A stretch of 64,000 bases of DNA from Lewinellaceae bacterium (GTDB taxonomy: Bacteria > Bacteroidota > Bacteroidia > Chitinophagales > Saprospiraceae). Positions 45,201 through 54,200 of this stretch are shown one piece after another. The notes beneath the pieces are model-generated. The model was not told the origin of the DNA. It saw only the letters and a program-made list of their open reading frames with translations, and did not search any database. The DNA lies in NCBI GenBank assembly GCA_020636105.1, contig JACJYL010000001.1, positions 2,480,001 through 2,544,000 of the forward strand. The letters run 5' to 3'. Numbering within the stretch: the first letter of the stretch is position 1; every line of letters starts with the position of its first letter. Position numbers and translations under genes: made by a program.

Positions 45201-48200
45201 AATGATATTGTCATTCACATCCACCGCTTCAATAGTAACTGGTGAGTTACCAAAAGTAAGGGCAGTGGAACTGGTTCCTATTACATTGAAACACATTTCA
45301 AACAAAGTGGAATCCGATCCAATCAGGGTTACCCCCTGTAAAGTCGGATCATCCCATGACAATACGATTTTTCCCGGATTGGTAGTATTAAAGTTTGAAG
45401 CACTTAAGCTTGGCAAATTGAATGCCCCGACGTTTAAAAACTGAAGTGCCGCTTGATCATAGTTGATCGTAAACTGAATGCCATTAAGATCAATAAAATC
45501 CTGAGCCGTTACATCCAGACAAATCTGATCACCAGGTGAAGCGCTGATATCTTCAATGAATAAGGCAAAACCTTCTGCCTGTACATTTCCCCCAATGGTC
45601 ACGGAGCCATTGTCGGTTGCAGCCGGGACCTCCTGGTCATTTGTATTGATTATTTCAATGGCCACCGGAGAATTTGAAAATTGAACCGGTGTGGTCCCAT
45701 TATTGAATAAGGTGGTAAAGCAAATTTCAAAAAGCGCCGTTCCATCTGCAGCAGACTCCCCCGTAAGATCCTGATCAGTCCATGAAAAGGTGATTGTTCC
45801 GGGTGATTGTCCGTTGCCTGGTGTTCCAAAATTCCCCTCGGTAAGTCCTTGTAAGTTAAAGTTTCCAACTGAGACGAAACCGAGCAAAGTGGGATTGTAA
45901 TTGATGGTAAATTGCATCCCGATGATATTTGCAAAATCATAAACCTCCATGGAAACGCAAACTTGTTCTCCCATTGCAGTCGCCGACTCTTCAGATAACA
46001 CTAGGGTAAATCCATCATAATTGTTACCTCCATCAGATAAAATGGTTACAGAACCATGATCGAGATTGGTTTCCACTGAAGCACCATTTCCATCAGTGAT
46101 ATTTATGCCCACAGGATTGCTGGTAAAACTCACGGCAGAAACACTACCGCCAGGGCCAATTACCTGGAAGCATATTTCAAAAACAGCCGTTCCATCAGGC
46201 AGAGACACTGCCGAAGCATTATCCCATGAAAGGGTAATCTTTCCAGCACTTGTTCCGGAACCCGGGTAATTGAAATCGCCCAAATCCAATCCTGTGAGGT
46301 TAAAATTGCCAATGGAAACAAAATTAAGCAGTGCTGGATTGTAATTAATCGAGAAATCCATGCCAGAGATGCTGCCAAAATTATTCACGATCATGTCCAC
46401 ACAAACCGTTTGCCCTGTCATAGCCGTTTCTTCTGATAATGTCAGGCTGAAACCTGCATTGGAAGGATCTACGTTTGGATCGGTTATGGTCACTGAACCG
46501 TTATGGATAGTAGCCGTTACCGGATTGTCGTTTACATCAATAAATTCAACAGCAGCCGGATTATTTACAATATTCACGGGTGTTACTACCCCTGCAGCCC
46601 CAACAGCCGTAAAGCACACTTCAAAGATTTGAGTGCCATTAGCCAAGGTCACCCCGGCAAAAGTATTGTCGGTCCAGGAGAAAGTAATGGAACCCGCAAC
46701 AGGGTTTCCAAAGTTACTTGCACTTAGGCCAGGTAATCCAAATCCGCTAAAATTGCTAAATGACAAGTTCGCCGGATTATAACTCAAGGACAATTGTGCT
46801 CCGATAATGTTTGTAAAGTCATTTACGGTAATGGGCACGCAAACCATATTTCCCTGTTCTACTGATTCAACGCCTACGTTAACGGTCAATTGTCCACCTC
46901 CTGTACCATTGGTAATGGTAACGCTTCCGTTATTGGTCGTTGCAGTGACAAGGTTTTCATTTACATCAAGGATTTCTACCGGCACAGGATTGTTGCCTAT
47001 GCTTACGGCGGTAGTTCCTGCGGCACCTGTAGCGGTGAAGCAAGCCTCAAAAATGGTCGTTCCCGCAGGAAGAGTCACCCCGGCAAAGGTATTGTCTATC
47101 CAGGAAAATGTCAGCGTACCGGCACTCGGGTTGGCGAAATTACTCGCGGTCAATCCTGGAAGGTTGAAGCCCTGGAAAGTCTGGAAAGAAAGCGCCGCAG
47201 CATTATAGTTCACGGTAAACTGTGTACCGATAATATTGGTAAAGTCATCAACGCTTATTCCTACACAAGCGGTCGCGCCCTGCGCCACTGTCTCGTCGGA
47301 AACATTGATCATAAAGCCGTCAACGCCACCCGTACCGCCGGTGATGGTAACACTTCCGTTGTTCGTCGTTGCTGTGACAAGGTTCTCATCCACATCAAGG
47401 ATTTCTACCGGCACGGGGCTGTTGCCTATGCTTACGGCGGTAGTTCCTGCGGCACCTGTAGCGGTGAAGCAAGCCTCAAAAATGGTCGTTCCCGCAGGAA
47501 GAGTCACCCCGGCAAAGGTATTGTCTATCCAGGAAAATGTCAGCGTACCGGCACTCGGGTTGGCGAAATTACTCGCGGTCAATCCTGGAAGGTTGAAGCC
47601 CTGGAAAGTCTGGAAAGAAAGCGCCGCAGCATTATAGTTCACGGTAAACTGTGTACCGATAATATTGGTAAAGTCATCAACGCTTATTCCTACACAAGCG
47701 GTCGCGCCCTGCGCCACTGTCTCGTCGGAAACATTGATCATAAAGCCGTCAACGCCACCCGTACCGCCGGTGATGGTAACACTTCCGTTGTTCGTCGTTG
47801 CTGTGACAAGGTTCTCATCCACATCAAGGATTTCTACCGGCACGGGGCTGTTGCCTATGCTTACGGCGGTAGTTCCTGCGGCACCTGTAGCGGTGAAGCA
47901 AGCCTCAAAAATGGTCGTTCCCGCAGGAAGAGTCACCCCGGCAAAGGTATTGTCTATCCAGGAAAATGTCAGCGTACCGGCACTCGGGTTGGCGAAATTA
48001 CTCGCGGTCAATCCTGGAAGGTTGAAGCCCTGGAAAGTCTGGAAAGAAAGCGCCGCAGCATTATAGTTCACGGTAAACTGTGTACCGATAATATTGGTAA
48101 AGTCATCAACGCTTATTCCTACACAAGCGGTCGCGCCCTGCGCCACTGTCTCGTCGGAAACATTGATCATAAAGCCGTCAACGCCACCCGTACCGCCGGT

Positions 48201-50066
48201 GATGGTAACACTTCCGTTGTTCGTCGTTGCTGTGACAAGGTTCTCATCCACATCAAGGATTTCTACCGGCACGGGGCTGTTGCCTATGCTTACGGCGGTA
48301 GTTCCTGCGGCACCTGTAGCGGTGAAGCAAGCCTCAAAAATGGTCGTTCCCGCAGGAAGAGTCACCCCGGCAAAGGTATTGTCTATCCAGGAAAATGTCA
48401 GCGTACCGGCACTCGGGTTGGCGAAATTACTCGCGGTCAATCCTGGAAGGTTGAAGCCCTGGAAAGTCTGGAAAGAAAGCGCCGCAGCATTATAGTTCAC
48501 GGTAAACTGTGTACCGATAATATTGGTAAAGTCATCAACGCTTATTCCTACACAAGCGGTCGCGCCCTGCGCCACTGTCTCGTCGGAAACATTGATCATG
48601 AAGCCGTCGCCGCCACCCGAACCACCTGTGATGGTAACACTACCATTTTGTGTATTGGTTACAACAGTATTTTCAGCAACATCTATAACTTCCAGGGCAA
48701 CGGGTGCTCCCAGGAAAGTAACCGGAGTAGTTCCTGCTGAACCTGAAGCTGTAAAACACACTTCAAAGAGCTGTGTTCCATTGGGAACGGAAACTCCATT
48801 AAAGGTGTTATCGGTCCAGGAGAGGGTAATCACACCGGGCGATGTTCCATTGGCCGGGGTACCAAAATTACTTTCAGAAAGGCCGGTAAGGTTAAGGCTG
48901 GAAATAGAATTGTAAGTCAATACCGAAGCATTGTACCCAATCGTGAATTGCATGCCAATAATGTTCACAAACTGAGAAGCAGAAACCCCGACACAAACCT
49001 GCTGCCCTTGCACTACGGATTCATTGGAAAGTGATAAAGACATATTACCTCCTCCACTACCGCCTGTAATGGTTACTGTTCCGTTATTCGTACCAGCATT
49101 AATAATATTTTCGCCAGCATCAAGCACCTCAAGAGGTACAGGGCTATTGCTGAAGAAAACAGAAGTATTTCCACTACCTGTTGCTGTGAAACAAATTTCA
49201 AAAATTTGAGTACCATCGGGTAAGGAAAGTCCTGCAAAGGTATTATCGGTCCAGGACATGGTAACCACTCCATTAGCTGTTCCGTTATCGGGAGTTCCGA
49301 AATTACTTACAGAGAGCCCAGTGAGATTAAAGCTGCCTACTGAAACAAAAGTAAGTGCTGCAGGGTCATACCTGACGGTATACTGCATGCCGATGACATC
49401 AGTGAAACCGCTAACGCTTACGCCAACACAAACCTGCTGCCCCTGGGCAACCGTTTCATCAGACAAGGAAAACATGAGGTCTCCCCCGCCGCCACTGCCA
49501 CCGGTACCAATAGTAACGGTAGCATTGTTTGTTGATGCAGCCAGCTCATTGTCGTTGGAATCAATAATTTCAATAGCCACCGGAGTACCGGAAAAATTAA
49601 CCGCTGCGATCGCGTTATCTGCCGTTACATTGAGGCATAACTCGAAAATGGGGTCTCCATCGGGGACAGTTACCCCTGCAAAGGTGTTATCCAGCCAGGA
49701 CATGGTTATCGTCCCTGGTGTTTGACCGTTGTCAGGCGTTCCATAATTGCTTATGGATAAACCCGGCAAATTGAAATTGGTCAAGGAAGAATAACTCAAC
49801 GCAGTCTGATCATAATGAATAGTGAACTGCATCCCGATCACGTCATTAAACCCATTGACGGTAATCGGCAGACAAACAACATCGCCCTGGTTAGCACTTA
49901 TGCTTGTCATTGACAAGGTAAATCCTCCAAGGTCCTGATCCGAAAGATTGTCTGAAGTTGAATTGGAAAAAAAGGATGGGCTAGAAAATCCGAAAGACAC
50001 CTGAGCCACTATGATAAACACCATAGTAGCCAGCCTTGATAAAAGGCAAGTAAAAATTCTGGTCAT
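42249..50066 (-). CDS. 2605-residue surface protein: 11 cohesin-like modules, SprB-like repeats, T9SS type B CTD
   Basis: Start set at the ATG at 50066, which opens a signal peptide (MTRIFTCLLSRLATMVFIIV...SFGFSS); the longer frame has no such feature. Residues about 49-1640 hold eleven modules of about 143-147 residues with the cohesin-like pattern V-x-Q/P-G-x-x-V/A-C-V-x-(6)-F-x-x-I-I-G-x-Q-F-T-x-x-Y. Modules 4-7 are nearly identical. Residues about 1640-2500 are SprB-like repeats (VSCNG-SDG-ITGGTGPYxYxW-LxxGTYxVTVTDxxGC). The end (VVITPDGNGSNDEFIIFCIGELPDNHLEIYNRWGQLVYQT to GSLTIVR) is a gliding-motility-associated type B sorting domain. It is probably an adhesin or scaffoldin-like protein displayed with the PorP encoded next. 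Confidence 0.85.
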   Translation of the reverse strand: MTRIFTCLLSRLATMVFIIVAQVSFGFSSPSFFSNSTSDNLSDQDLGGFTLSMTSISANQGDVVCLPITVNGFNDVIGMQFTIHYDQTALSYSSLTNFNLPGLSISNYGTPDNGQTPGTITMSWLDNTFAGVTVPDGDPIFELCLNVTADNAIAAVNFSGTPVAIEIIDSNDNELAASTNNATVTIGTGGSGGGGDLMFSLSDETVAQGQQVCVGVSVSGFTDVIGMQYTVRYDPAALTFVSVGSFNLTGLSVSNFGTPDNGTANGVVTMSWTDNTFAGLSLPDGTQIFEICFTATGSGNTSVFFSNSPVPLEVLDAGENIINAGTNNGTVTITGGSGGGNMSLSLSNESVVQGQQVCVGVSASQFVNIIGMQFTIGYNASVLTYNSISSLNLTGLSESNFGTPANGTSPGVITLSWTDNTFNGVSVPNGTQLFEVCFTASGSAGTTPVTFLGAPVALEVIDVAENTVVTNTQNGSVTITGGSGGGDGFMINVSDETVAQGATACVGISVDDFTNIIGTQFTVNYNAAALSFQTFQGFNLPGLTASNFANPSAGTLTFSWIDNTFAGVTLPAGTTIFEACFTATGAAGTTAVSIGNSPVPVEILDVDENLVTATTNNGSVTITGGTGGVDGFMINVSDETVAQGATACVGISVDDFTNIIGTQFTVNYNAAALSFQTFQGFNLPGLTASNFANPSAGTLTFSWIDNTFAGVTLPAGTTIFEACFTATGAAGTTAVSIGNSPVPVEILDVDENLVTATTNNGSVTITGGTGGVDGFMINVSDETVAQGATACVGISVDDFTNIIGTQFTVNYNAAALSFQTFQGFNLPGLTASNFANPSAGTLTFSWIDNTFAGVTLPAGTTIFEACFTATGAAGTTAVSIGNSPVPVEILDVDENLVTATTNNGSVTITGGTGGVDGFMINVSDETVAQGATACVGISVDDFTNIIGTQFTVNYNAAALSFQTFQGFNLPGLTASNFANPSAGTLTFSWIDNTFAGVTLPAGTTIFEACFTATGAAGTTAVSIGNNPVPVEILDVNENLVTATTNNGSVTITNGTGGGQLTVNVGVESVEQGNMVCVPITVNDFTNIIGAQLSLSYNPANLSFSNFSGFGLPGLSASNFGNPVAGSITFSWTDNTFAGVTLANGTQIFEVCFTAVGAAGVVTPVNIVNNPAAVEFIDVNDNPVTATIHNGSVTITDPNVDPSNAGFSLTLSEETAMTGQTVCVDMIVNNFGSISGMDFSINYNPALLNFVSIGNFNLTGLDLGDFNYPGSGTSAGKITLSWDNASAVSLPDGTAVFEICFQVIGPGGSVSAVSFTSNPVGINITDGNGASVETNLDHGSVTILSDGGNNYDGFTLVLSEESATAMGEQVCVSMEVYDFANIIGMQFTINYNPTLLGFVSVGNFNLQGLTEGNFGTPGNGQSPGTITFSWTDQDLTGESAADGTALFEICFTTLFNNGTTPVQFSNSPVAIEIINTNDQEVPAATDNGSVTIGGNVQAEGFALFIEDISASPGDQICLDVTAQDFIDLNGIQFTINYDQAALQFLNVGAFNLPSLSASNFNTTNPGKIVLSWDDPTLQGVTLIGSDSTLFEMCFNVIGTSSTALTFGNSPVTIEAVDVNDNIIDPIDSDDPGIITIGTAVPPSITNFLVTPVSCNGSGDGVISIDAISGNGPFAYLWSLVGEDGSTISGLEPGTYYVTVVDASTTLLTSASFTVTQPGPLTISNINVVDVVCANEATGSISITVTGGTMPYMVEWSGGLPDGLVQNNLAAGVYSVTVTDARGCTASTTITVDGSNNPLNITSLIPVNVPGGAVNLTVTGGTGAGTYDYSWTGPGTFMATTEDITGLSQPGNYCVTVTDNAGCTDEACVQVGENIIINSFQINNTCVGTSQGGINIEVTGGVGLLTYQWALQGGTNNPISLSQDIINQPAGNYTVTISDVNNNQITGSFQIQNYSTLTYGATIGPALNGNDGSIVLNNFQNGTPLSYQWSPNVSNTTFEAYNLSAGQYCVTVTDQNGCQTNACYMVPAAPLAFTGEVTTDVSCNGYSNGILAVTVSGGIPPYTYVADAGPSPIANVTGAFMVNTLSAGTVNYTITDAQGTVIGGSSQINQPDQITYNSAVVNDVEGPACSGKIVLDINGGTGPYSVTWNSGIGGTQPIGLCGGDYVPSITDSHGCQLFATEAIVVSELSDSVSIVDVTCQGDENGLIDLSPFGANTYTFEWRKQGSPAIISTNEDLPDFGPGTYTVEITDETGAVLINTYEIGTQSNLAVNVNITSNYNGYAVKCSDSSDGTALAAGSNGVGVYSYEWEYGGSLFSVGANLTNATAGTYNLIAIDELGCEAMEVITLSAPPVLNAVEAVEDVSCDGLQDGSIEVAGFGGVPDYVYQWSNPNIGSANNFLAAGNYGLTVTDANGCTIVRSYNIVEPTPIQVTIVAEPATEPGTGYSDCSGSNGSVSAIVTGGNGEYNYNWLNIEVIDLNQDVITGLCPGPYYLQVTDSNGCESLSGTVVGEVEDRRFPCLEQRVVITPDGNGSNDEFIIFCIGELPDNHLEIYNRWGQLVYQTDNYDNSWEGNSFNGDPLPEGPYYFILEYQSPDGIIQTKGSLTIVR
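46885..48600. repeat. 429-bp tandem repeat, four near-identical copies
   Basis: A 429-bp (143-codon) unit is repeated head to tail inside the giant cohesin-like gene. The copies look identical to the eye over most of about 47.0-48.6 kb. The leftmost copy (46.89-47.3 kb) differs slightly at its edge, and the surrounding modules are clearly diverged. It encodes modules 4-7. Copy number is likely to vary by recombination, and short-read assembly could have miscounted it. Confidence 0.9.
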
Positions 50067-50281
50067 GTTGCTCGGAGTTTGGGATGTTAAAAAATATGTT
50101 CTGAGAAAAATATTAATTCCAGCAGGGCATGAAAAAAATTCATGATTCATACTGGTTATAATCATTACAAGGAGGCTACATCCAATTGGCACACAATTAA
50201 ATGGATTCAGCCAAAATACCACTGATCGATACTTATTGATCACAGGTAATAACAAATACCATTTTAAACCTGAAACCAGGT

Positions 50282-50289
50282 CAAAGGTA
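50282..50289 (-). promoter_or_regulatory. -7 box (TACCTTTG) upstream of the cohesin-repeat gene
   Basis: It matches TAnnTTTG in the 238-bp gap before the giant gene and would give a leader of about 210 nt. No matching -33 element was found. Confidence 0.3.
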
Positions 50290-50304
50290 TAGTAATTAAG
50301 CTCA

Positions 50305-51102
50305 TTAATTACTTATATGAATAATTTTTTGAGAGACTTTAAATTCTCTGGAAACCAATTCATAAAAGTAAATTCCTGCTGAAGGAAATGAGTCTTTATT
50401 TAAAATAATCTTGTGCTTTCCGGCTGGAAAATACTCATGTCGTTCTTGAACAACTTTTCCTTTCGCGTCCTTAATTGAAAGCGTCAATTGGTTTCCGTGA
50501 GCCATTTCAAAATCCAGTGTGGTAAAGGCAGAGAACGGGTTGGGGTAACAGTCTATTACTTTAATTTGATCCGGGGCATTATTAAAAAAAGTAGCATTAG
50601 GTTCAGTAACGTTAAGCGTTCCACTGACCATCTCTGATTCGATTACTCCGTTTTCGTCAGAGAGTTCGATAAGTGTTGGTATGTTTGAAAAGCTGACTGA
50701 GGTGGCGGAGTTAGGGTCTCCAATGACTATAAATTTAATAGAGAATAATACAGAACTATCTACCAAGGCCACACCAGAAAGGCTGTTATCGATCCACAAG
50801 AATCCCAGTCGACCTGCACCTACCGAATCCAAGCCAAAATTAGCTTCTTTGGTGATATCATCAATACCAAAATTTTCAACATTCTGAAAATCAAGTACAT
50901 TGGGATCCCAATTTACAGAAAACTGCATACCAAGCATATCCTGAAAAGCGGATACTTTTAGGTCGACATCAACCATTGTGCCGGGTTCTACATCCTGATT
51001 TTCGAAAAAAAGTGAAGTAGTCTGCGCCAGGGAGGCGTCAAAGGAAATGAAAAACGACAGGAGGGATAGTAGGAAAAATTTTCCAGTATAATATTTTTTC
51101 AT
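50305..51102 (-). CDS. Secreted single-cohesin-like protein with T9SS type A CTD
   Basis: 265 residues: signal peptide (KFFLLSLLSFFISFDASLAQ), then one cohesin-like domain (about 35-175; VEPGTMVDVDLKVSAFQDMLGMQFSVNWDPNVLDF, then LGFLWIDNSLSGVAL). The last about 80 residues (VIDCYPNPFSAFTTLDFEM to VSQKIIHISN) are a type A sorting domain. Its cohesin-like module is of the same type as the modules of the 2605-residue protein, and it is 238 bp upstream of that gene. It could be a surface anchor that binds dockerin-like partners. Confidence 0.8.
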   Translation of the reverse strand: MKKYYTGKFFLLSLLSFFISFDASLAQTTSLFFENQDVEPGTMVDVDLKVSAFQDMLGMQFSVNWDPNVLDFQNVENFGIDDITKEANFGLDSVGAGRLGFLWIDNSLSGVALVDSSVLFSIKFIVIGDPNSATSVSFSNIPTLIELSDENGVIESEMVSGTLNVTEPNATFFNNAPDQIKVIDCYPNPFSAFTTLDFEMAHGNQLTLSIKDAKGKVVQERHEYFPAGKHKIILNKDSFPSAGIYFYELVSREFKVSQKIIHISN

Positions 51103-51215
51103 AAAATGGGATTATTGTGGAGCTCCTACCAGAAAAAAAGGCTTGGCAACTCCTTTATCTTAAAACTTTCCGCTAAGGTACTATAAAAAAAGAAAAATTA
51201 CAATTAGGCTCTAAT

Positions 51216-51246
51216 AAAAAAGGAGTGGCTCCTAGGGAGCCACTCC
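51216..51246 (-). terminator. Strong intrinsic terminator of the 2409-residue protein gene
   Basis: GGAGTGGCTCC and its reverse complement, with a 3-nt loop, form an 11-bp stem followed on the minus strand by TTTTTTATT. It starts 24 bp after the stop codon. Confidence 0.9.
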
Positions 51247-51269
51247 AAAAGTTATATTATAACTTTAGA

Positions 51270-54200
51270 TTACTTAACCAAGATCATTTTCTTAGTAGCA
51301 GTAAAATCGTCTGTTGAAACTGTGTAATACAGAACACCAGTTGCTAAGTTTTCAGCGTTGAAGTCATAAGCATTATAACCTTTAACACCATTTGCATTAA
51401 CAACTCTCAGTGTCTTACCTGTCACATCCTGGATAGTGATCGTTACGTTAGCATCCTGTGGGAGGCTGTAACCAATCTTAGTAACTCCATTGAATGGGTT
51501 AGGTGTGTTCTGATATACTTCGAAACCAGCAGTTGCAACAACTCCGTTTGTGAAGTTGATCGCTACGTCTAATGTTCCGTTGTTGTCATAAGCTTCTGCT
51601 ACTGTGTAGCGTGAGCTTACTCCGATCAGGTCACTCAATTGTGCTTCTGTATTAGCTGTGAAGATCAAAGTGAACAATACTGCATTGTCTGCAGCTTCAC
51701 CATTCCAGCTAGTAGTAATGATACCTTCGTTCAGGAAGGACATTCCAAAGTTTTCTTCAGTAGCTACACCGTACTCGATGTCAGACAGGCTCAATGCTGC
51801 ATTATCGAATGTCAATGTAAACTGGTAACCCTGGATTTTAGCGAGATCTGCAGCAGTAAAGCTTACGCTGTACTGGTTTCCTGCTTTAACTGTTACGTCT
51901 TCAGTAGTAAGTGCGAACAATCCGTTCACATTACGCTCTTCAACGCTAGTTACGTTAGGAGTAGCAGAACCGTTAACATCACCAATCTTAGCTGAGATGA
52001 AGTTATTGTTCAAATCATCACCTGACAAGCCATCAATGTTGATTACTTCTGGGAATTCTTCGGCCCATGGGTTAGATGGATCTGGGAATACATAAGAAGC
52101 GTCAACAAATCTCCAGCTTGTGTTATTCGGGAAGTCAGTGTAAACACCCAAGATCAGTTTACGCAATTGGATCATATCCGCAGTGGTAACTGTTCCTGAA
52201 GAGTTAACGTCAGCAGAGATCAACTTGTATGGGCTATTCAACAACTGAACACCCAAGATGTGCTTGCTGATCAATACGAGGTCAAATGTAGATACTCCGT
52301 TCAATGGGTTAGCATCGAGGTGAGGAGTAAGCGTAACATCGCTACCAGTAGTAACGTTGTTGAAAGCATAGCTACCATCAGTTCCAGTCAATGCATCAAG
52401 GAATACACTTCCTGCCAACTGAACTTCAGCACCTTCTAAACCTTCAGAATCTTCAGTAGCAATTGCACCTGCAACAGTTGCACCTACAGCACCGGTTGGG
52501 CAAGTAACCCAAGCCTGAACCAATACGTAAGTCTCACAGTAATCATAGTTAGGACCACCAATAGTACCGTCTGGTTGAACAGCATATGGGTTGTACGCAC
52601 TATCCCATGAGTAAATACGAATCAAAGTAGTTGCATCATCGTTACAATCGAGTACCAAACCAGTTACATCTGGAGTTGGGATCTCAGATCCGTCAGCTAC
52701 GTCATCAGCTCTGTGGATAGAGTACTTGATAGGCTCTGTACAATCTTCAATATCAGAAGCGATAAAGTCGCTTGCCCAGATTGCCATAGCACAACATCCG
52801 TCTGGCTGAGGCATCAAAGTTACAGTCAATCCGTTGATACAGATTGGTGTTGGTGCTTTACAGTCAACAACATCGAAAGGAATTTCTAACCAAGTGATGT
52901 TATGACATCCATCTTCGATGTGAACACCAAAGCTGTGTGAACCAAGTGGATAGTTTCCGCTGATTGTGTAAGAAGCGTGAGTAGCATCAATAGCTACAGG
53001 ACCAGAAATGGTTGCAGAACCGTCAAGAACGCCATCTGCAAATGCATCGATGAATCCTTCTACAGTGACAACGCTCAGATCACAAAGTTCTTCAACTGTG
53101 AAAGTAATTTCAACATCTCCGTAACAATCTGCTGTTTCACTGCAGAATGCGCCGTAATCAGTTACTACTGCAGTAGGAGCAACAAAGTCATAAACTTTGA
53201 TCACCTGAGTATACTGCCAGTGGCCTACACTTGTCAATTCAGTATTGATATTGCTGTTTGCCCATTCTCCGTTTGGCTTAGGCAAGTTAGTACAACGTGA
53301 AGTTCCAATAAATGGATTCGTGTTGTTTTCGTCATTGTCTCTGTCTACGTAAGTAGTGTAGATTGGGTTGTTACCGTTCCAAGTAGTACGAACCAGTACC
53401 CATACATTTTCATCACCTGGATTGTTGTCACAATCTTCATCTCTTCCGATTACGATTGGGTCAGACTCGCCATCCCACTCACACCAGTTGATTACTTTAT
53501 ACGTACGTAAGATTTTATAACATTCGTCGCTTGTTGCTGTGTAAGGAACATCCGTTACGTTAACAGTGATCAGATCACATCCTAAAGTATTGTATGCAAT
53601 TGTATCAGGGTTTGGAGTTCCACACTCTGCAGATGCATCTTTAGGGAATTTGATTTCGTAGTTGTGTACTTCGTAAACAGTAATAACCTGCTGACATGAG
53701 TTAGTTGAAGTCAGACCCCAATCATCAGTTGCACGGAATGTACGTACTACAGTACCCCATCCACAATCGTTAAGGTTGTTGTTGACAGAAATCTGTGCAG
53801 CAGTTGCATTACAGTTATCTTCAGCCCATGCCTCTCCGAATACTTCGTTGAGTTGGTCTACATCCGTCCAGTCTATGTGTAACAGTTCATCATCGTCACA
53901 GTGACGAGTAGTGTTGTGTGGAGCGTGGCAGTAAGGATTGATCTTATCTTCAATCAGTACATCTAACCAACACATATTGGTGTTACCCGCTGCATCAGTT
54001 ACCATTAACTCGATAGTTACGTAGTTGTGTACGTCATCACAATCGAAGTCAACCCAAGGACCCCAAACACCACCTGCACGACGTACTTTGATAGTAACAT
54101 CACTACAGTTGTCATGGCTACCTTCGTCAACATCTTCTGCGTAAACGCGTGCATAACCTTCACCACCTATTGAAATATGTAAATTGTCATCACATACTGC

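Noticed and set aside
46885..48600. Possible CRISPR array because of the direct repeats
   Set aside because: The units are 429 bp long, contiguous and in frame with a protein module; there are no spacers.
46890..48740. 616-codon plus-strand open frame across the cohesin-repeat array
   Set aside because: It is the antisense shadow of the 429-bp repeats: the repeat length is a multiple of three, so an open frame in one copy is open in all. Its protein is basic, cysteine-rich and repetitive, without recognisable domains.
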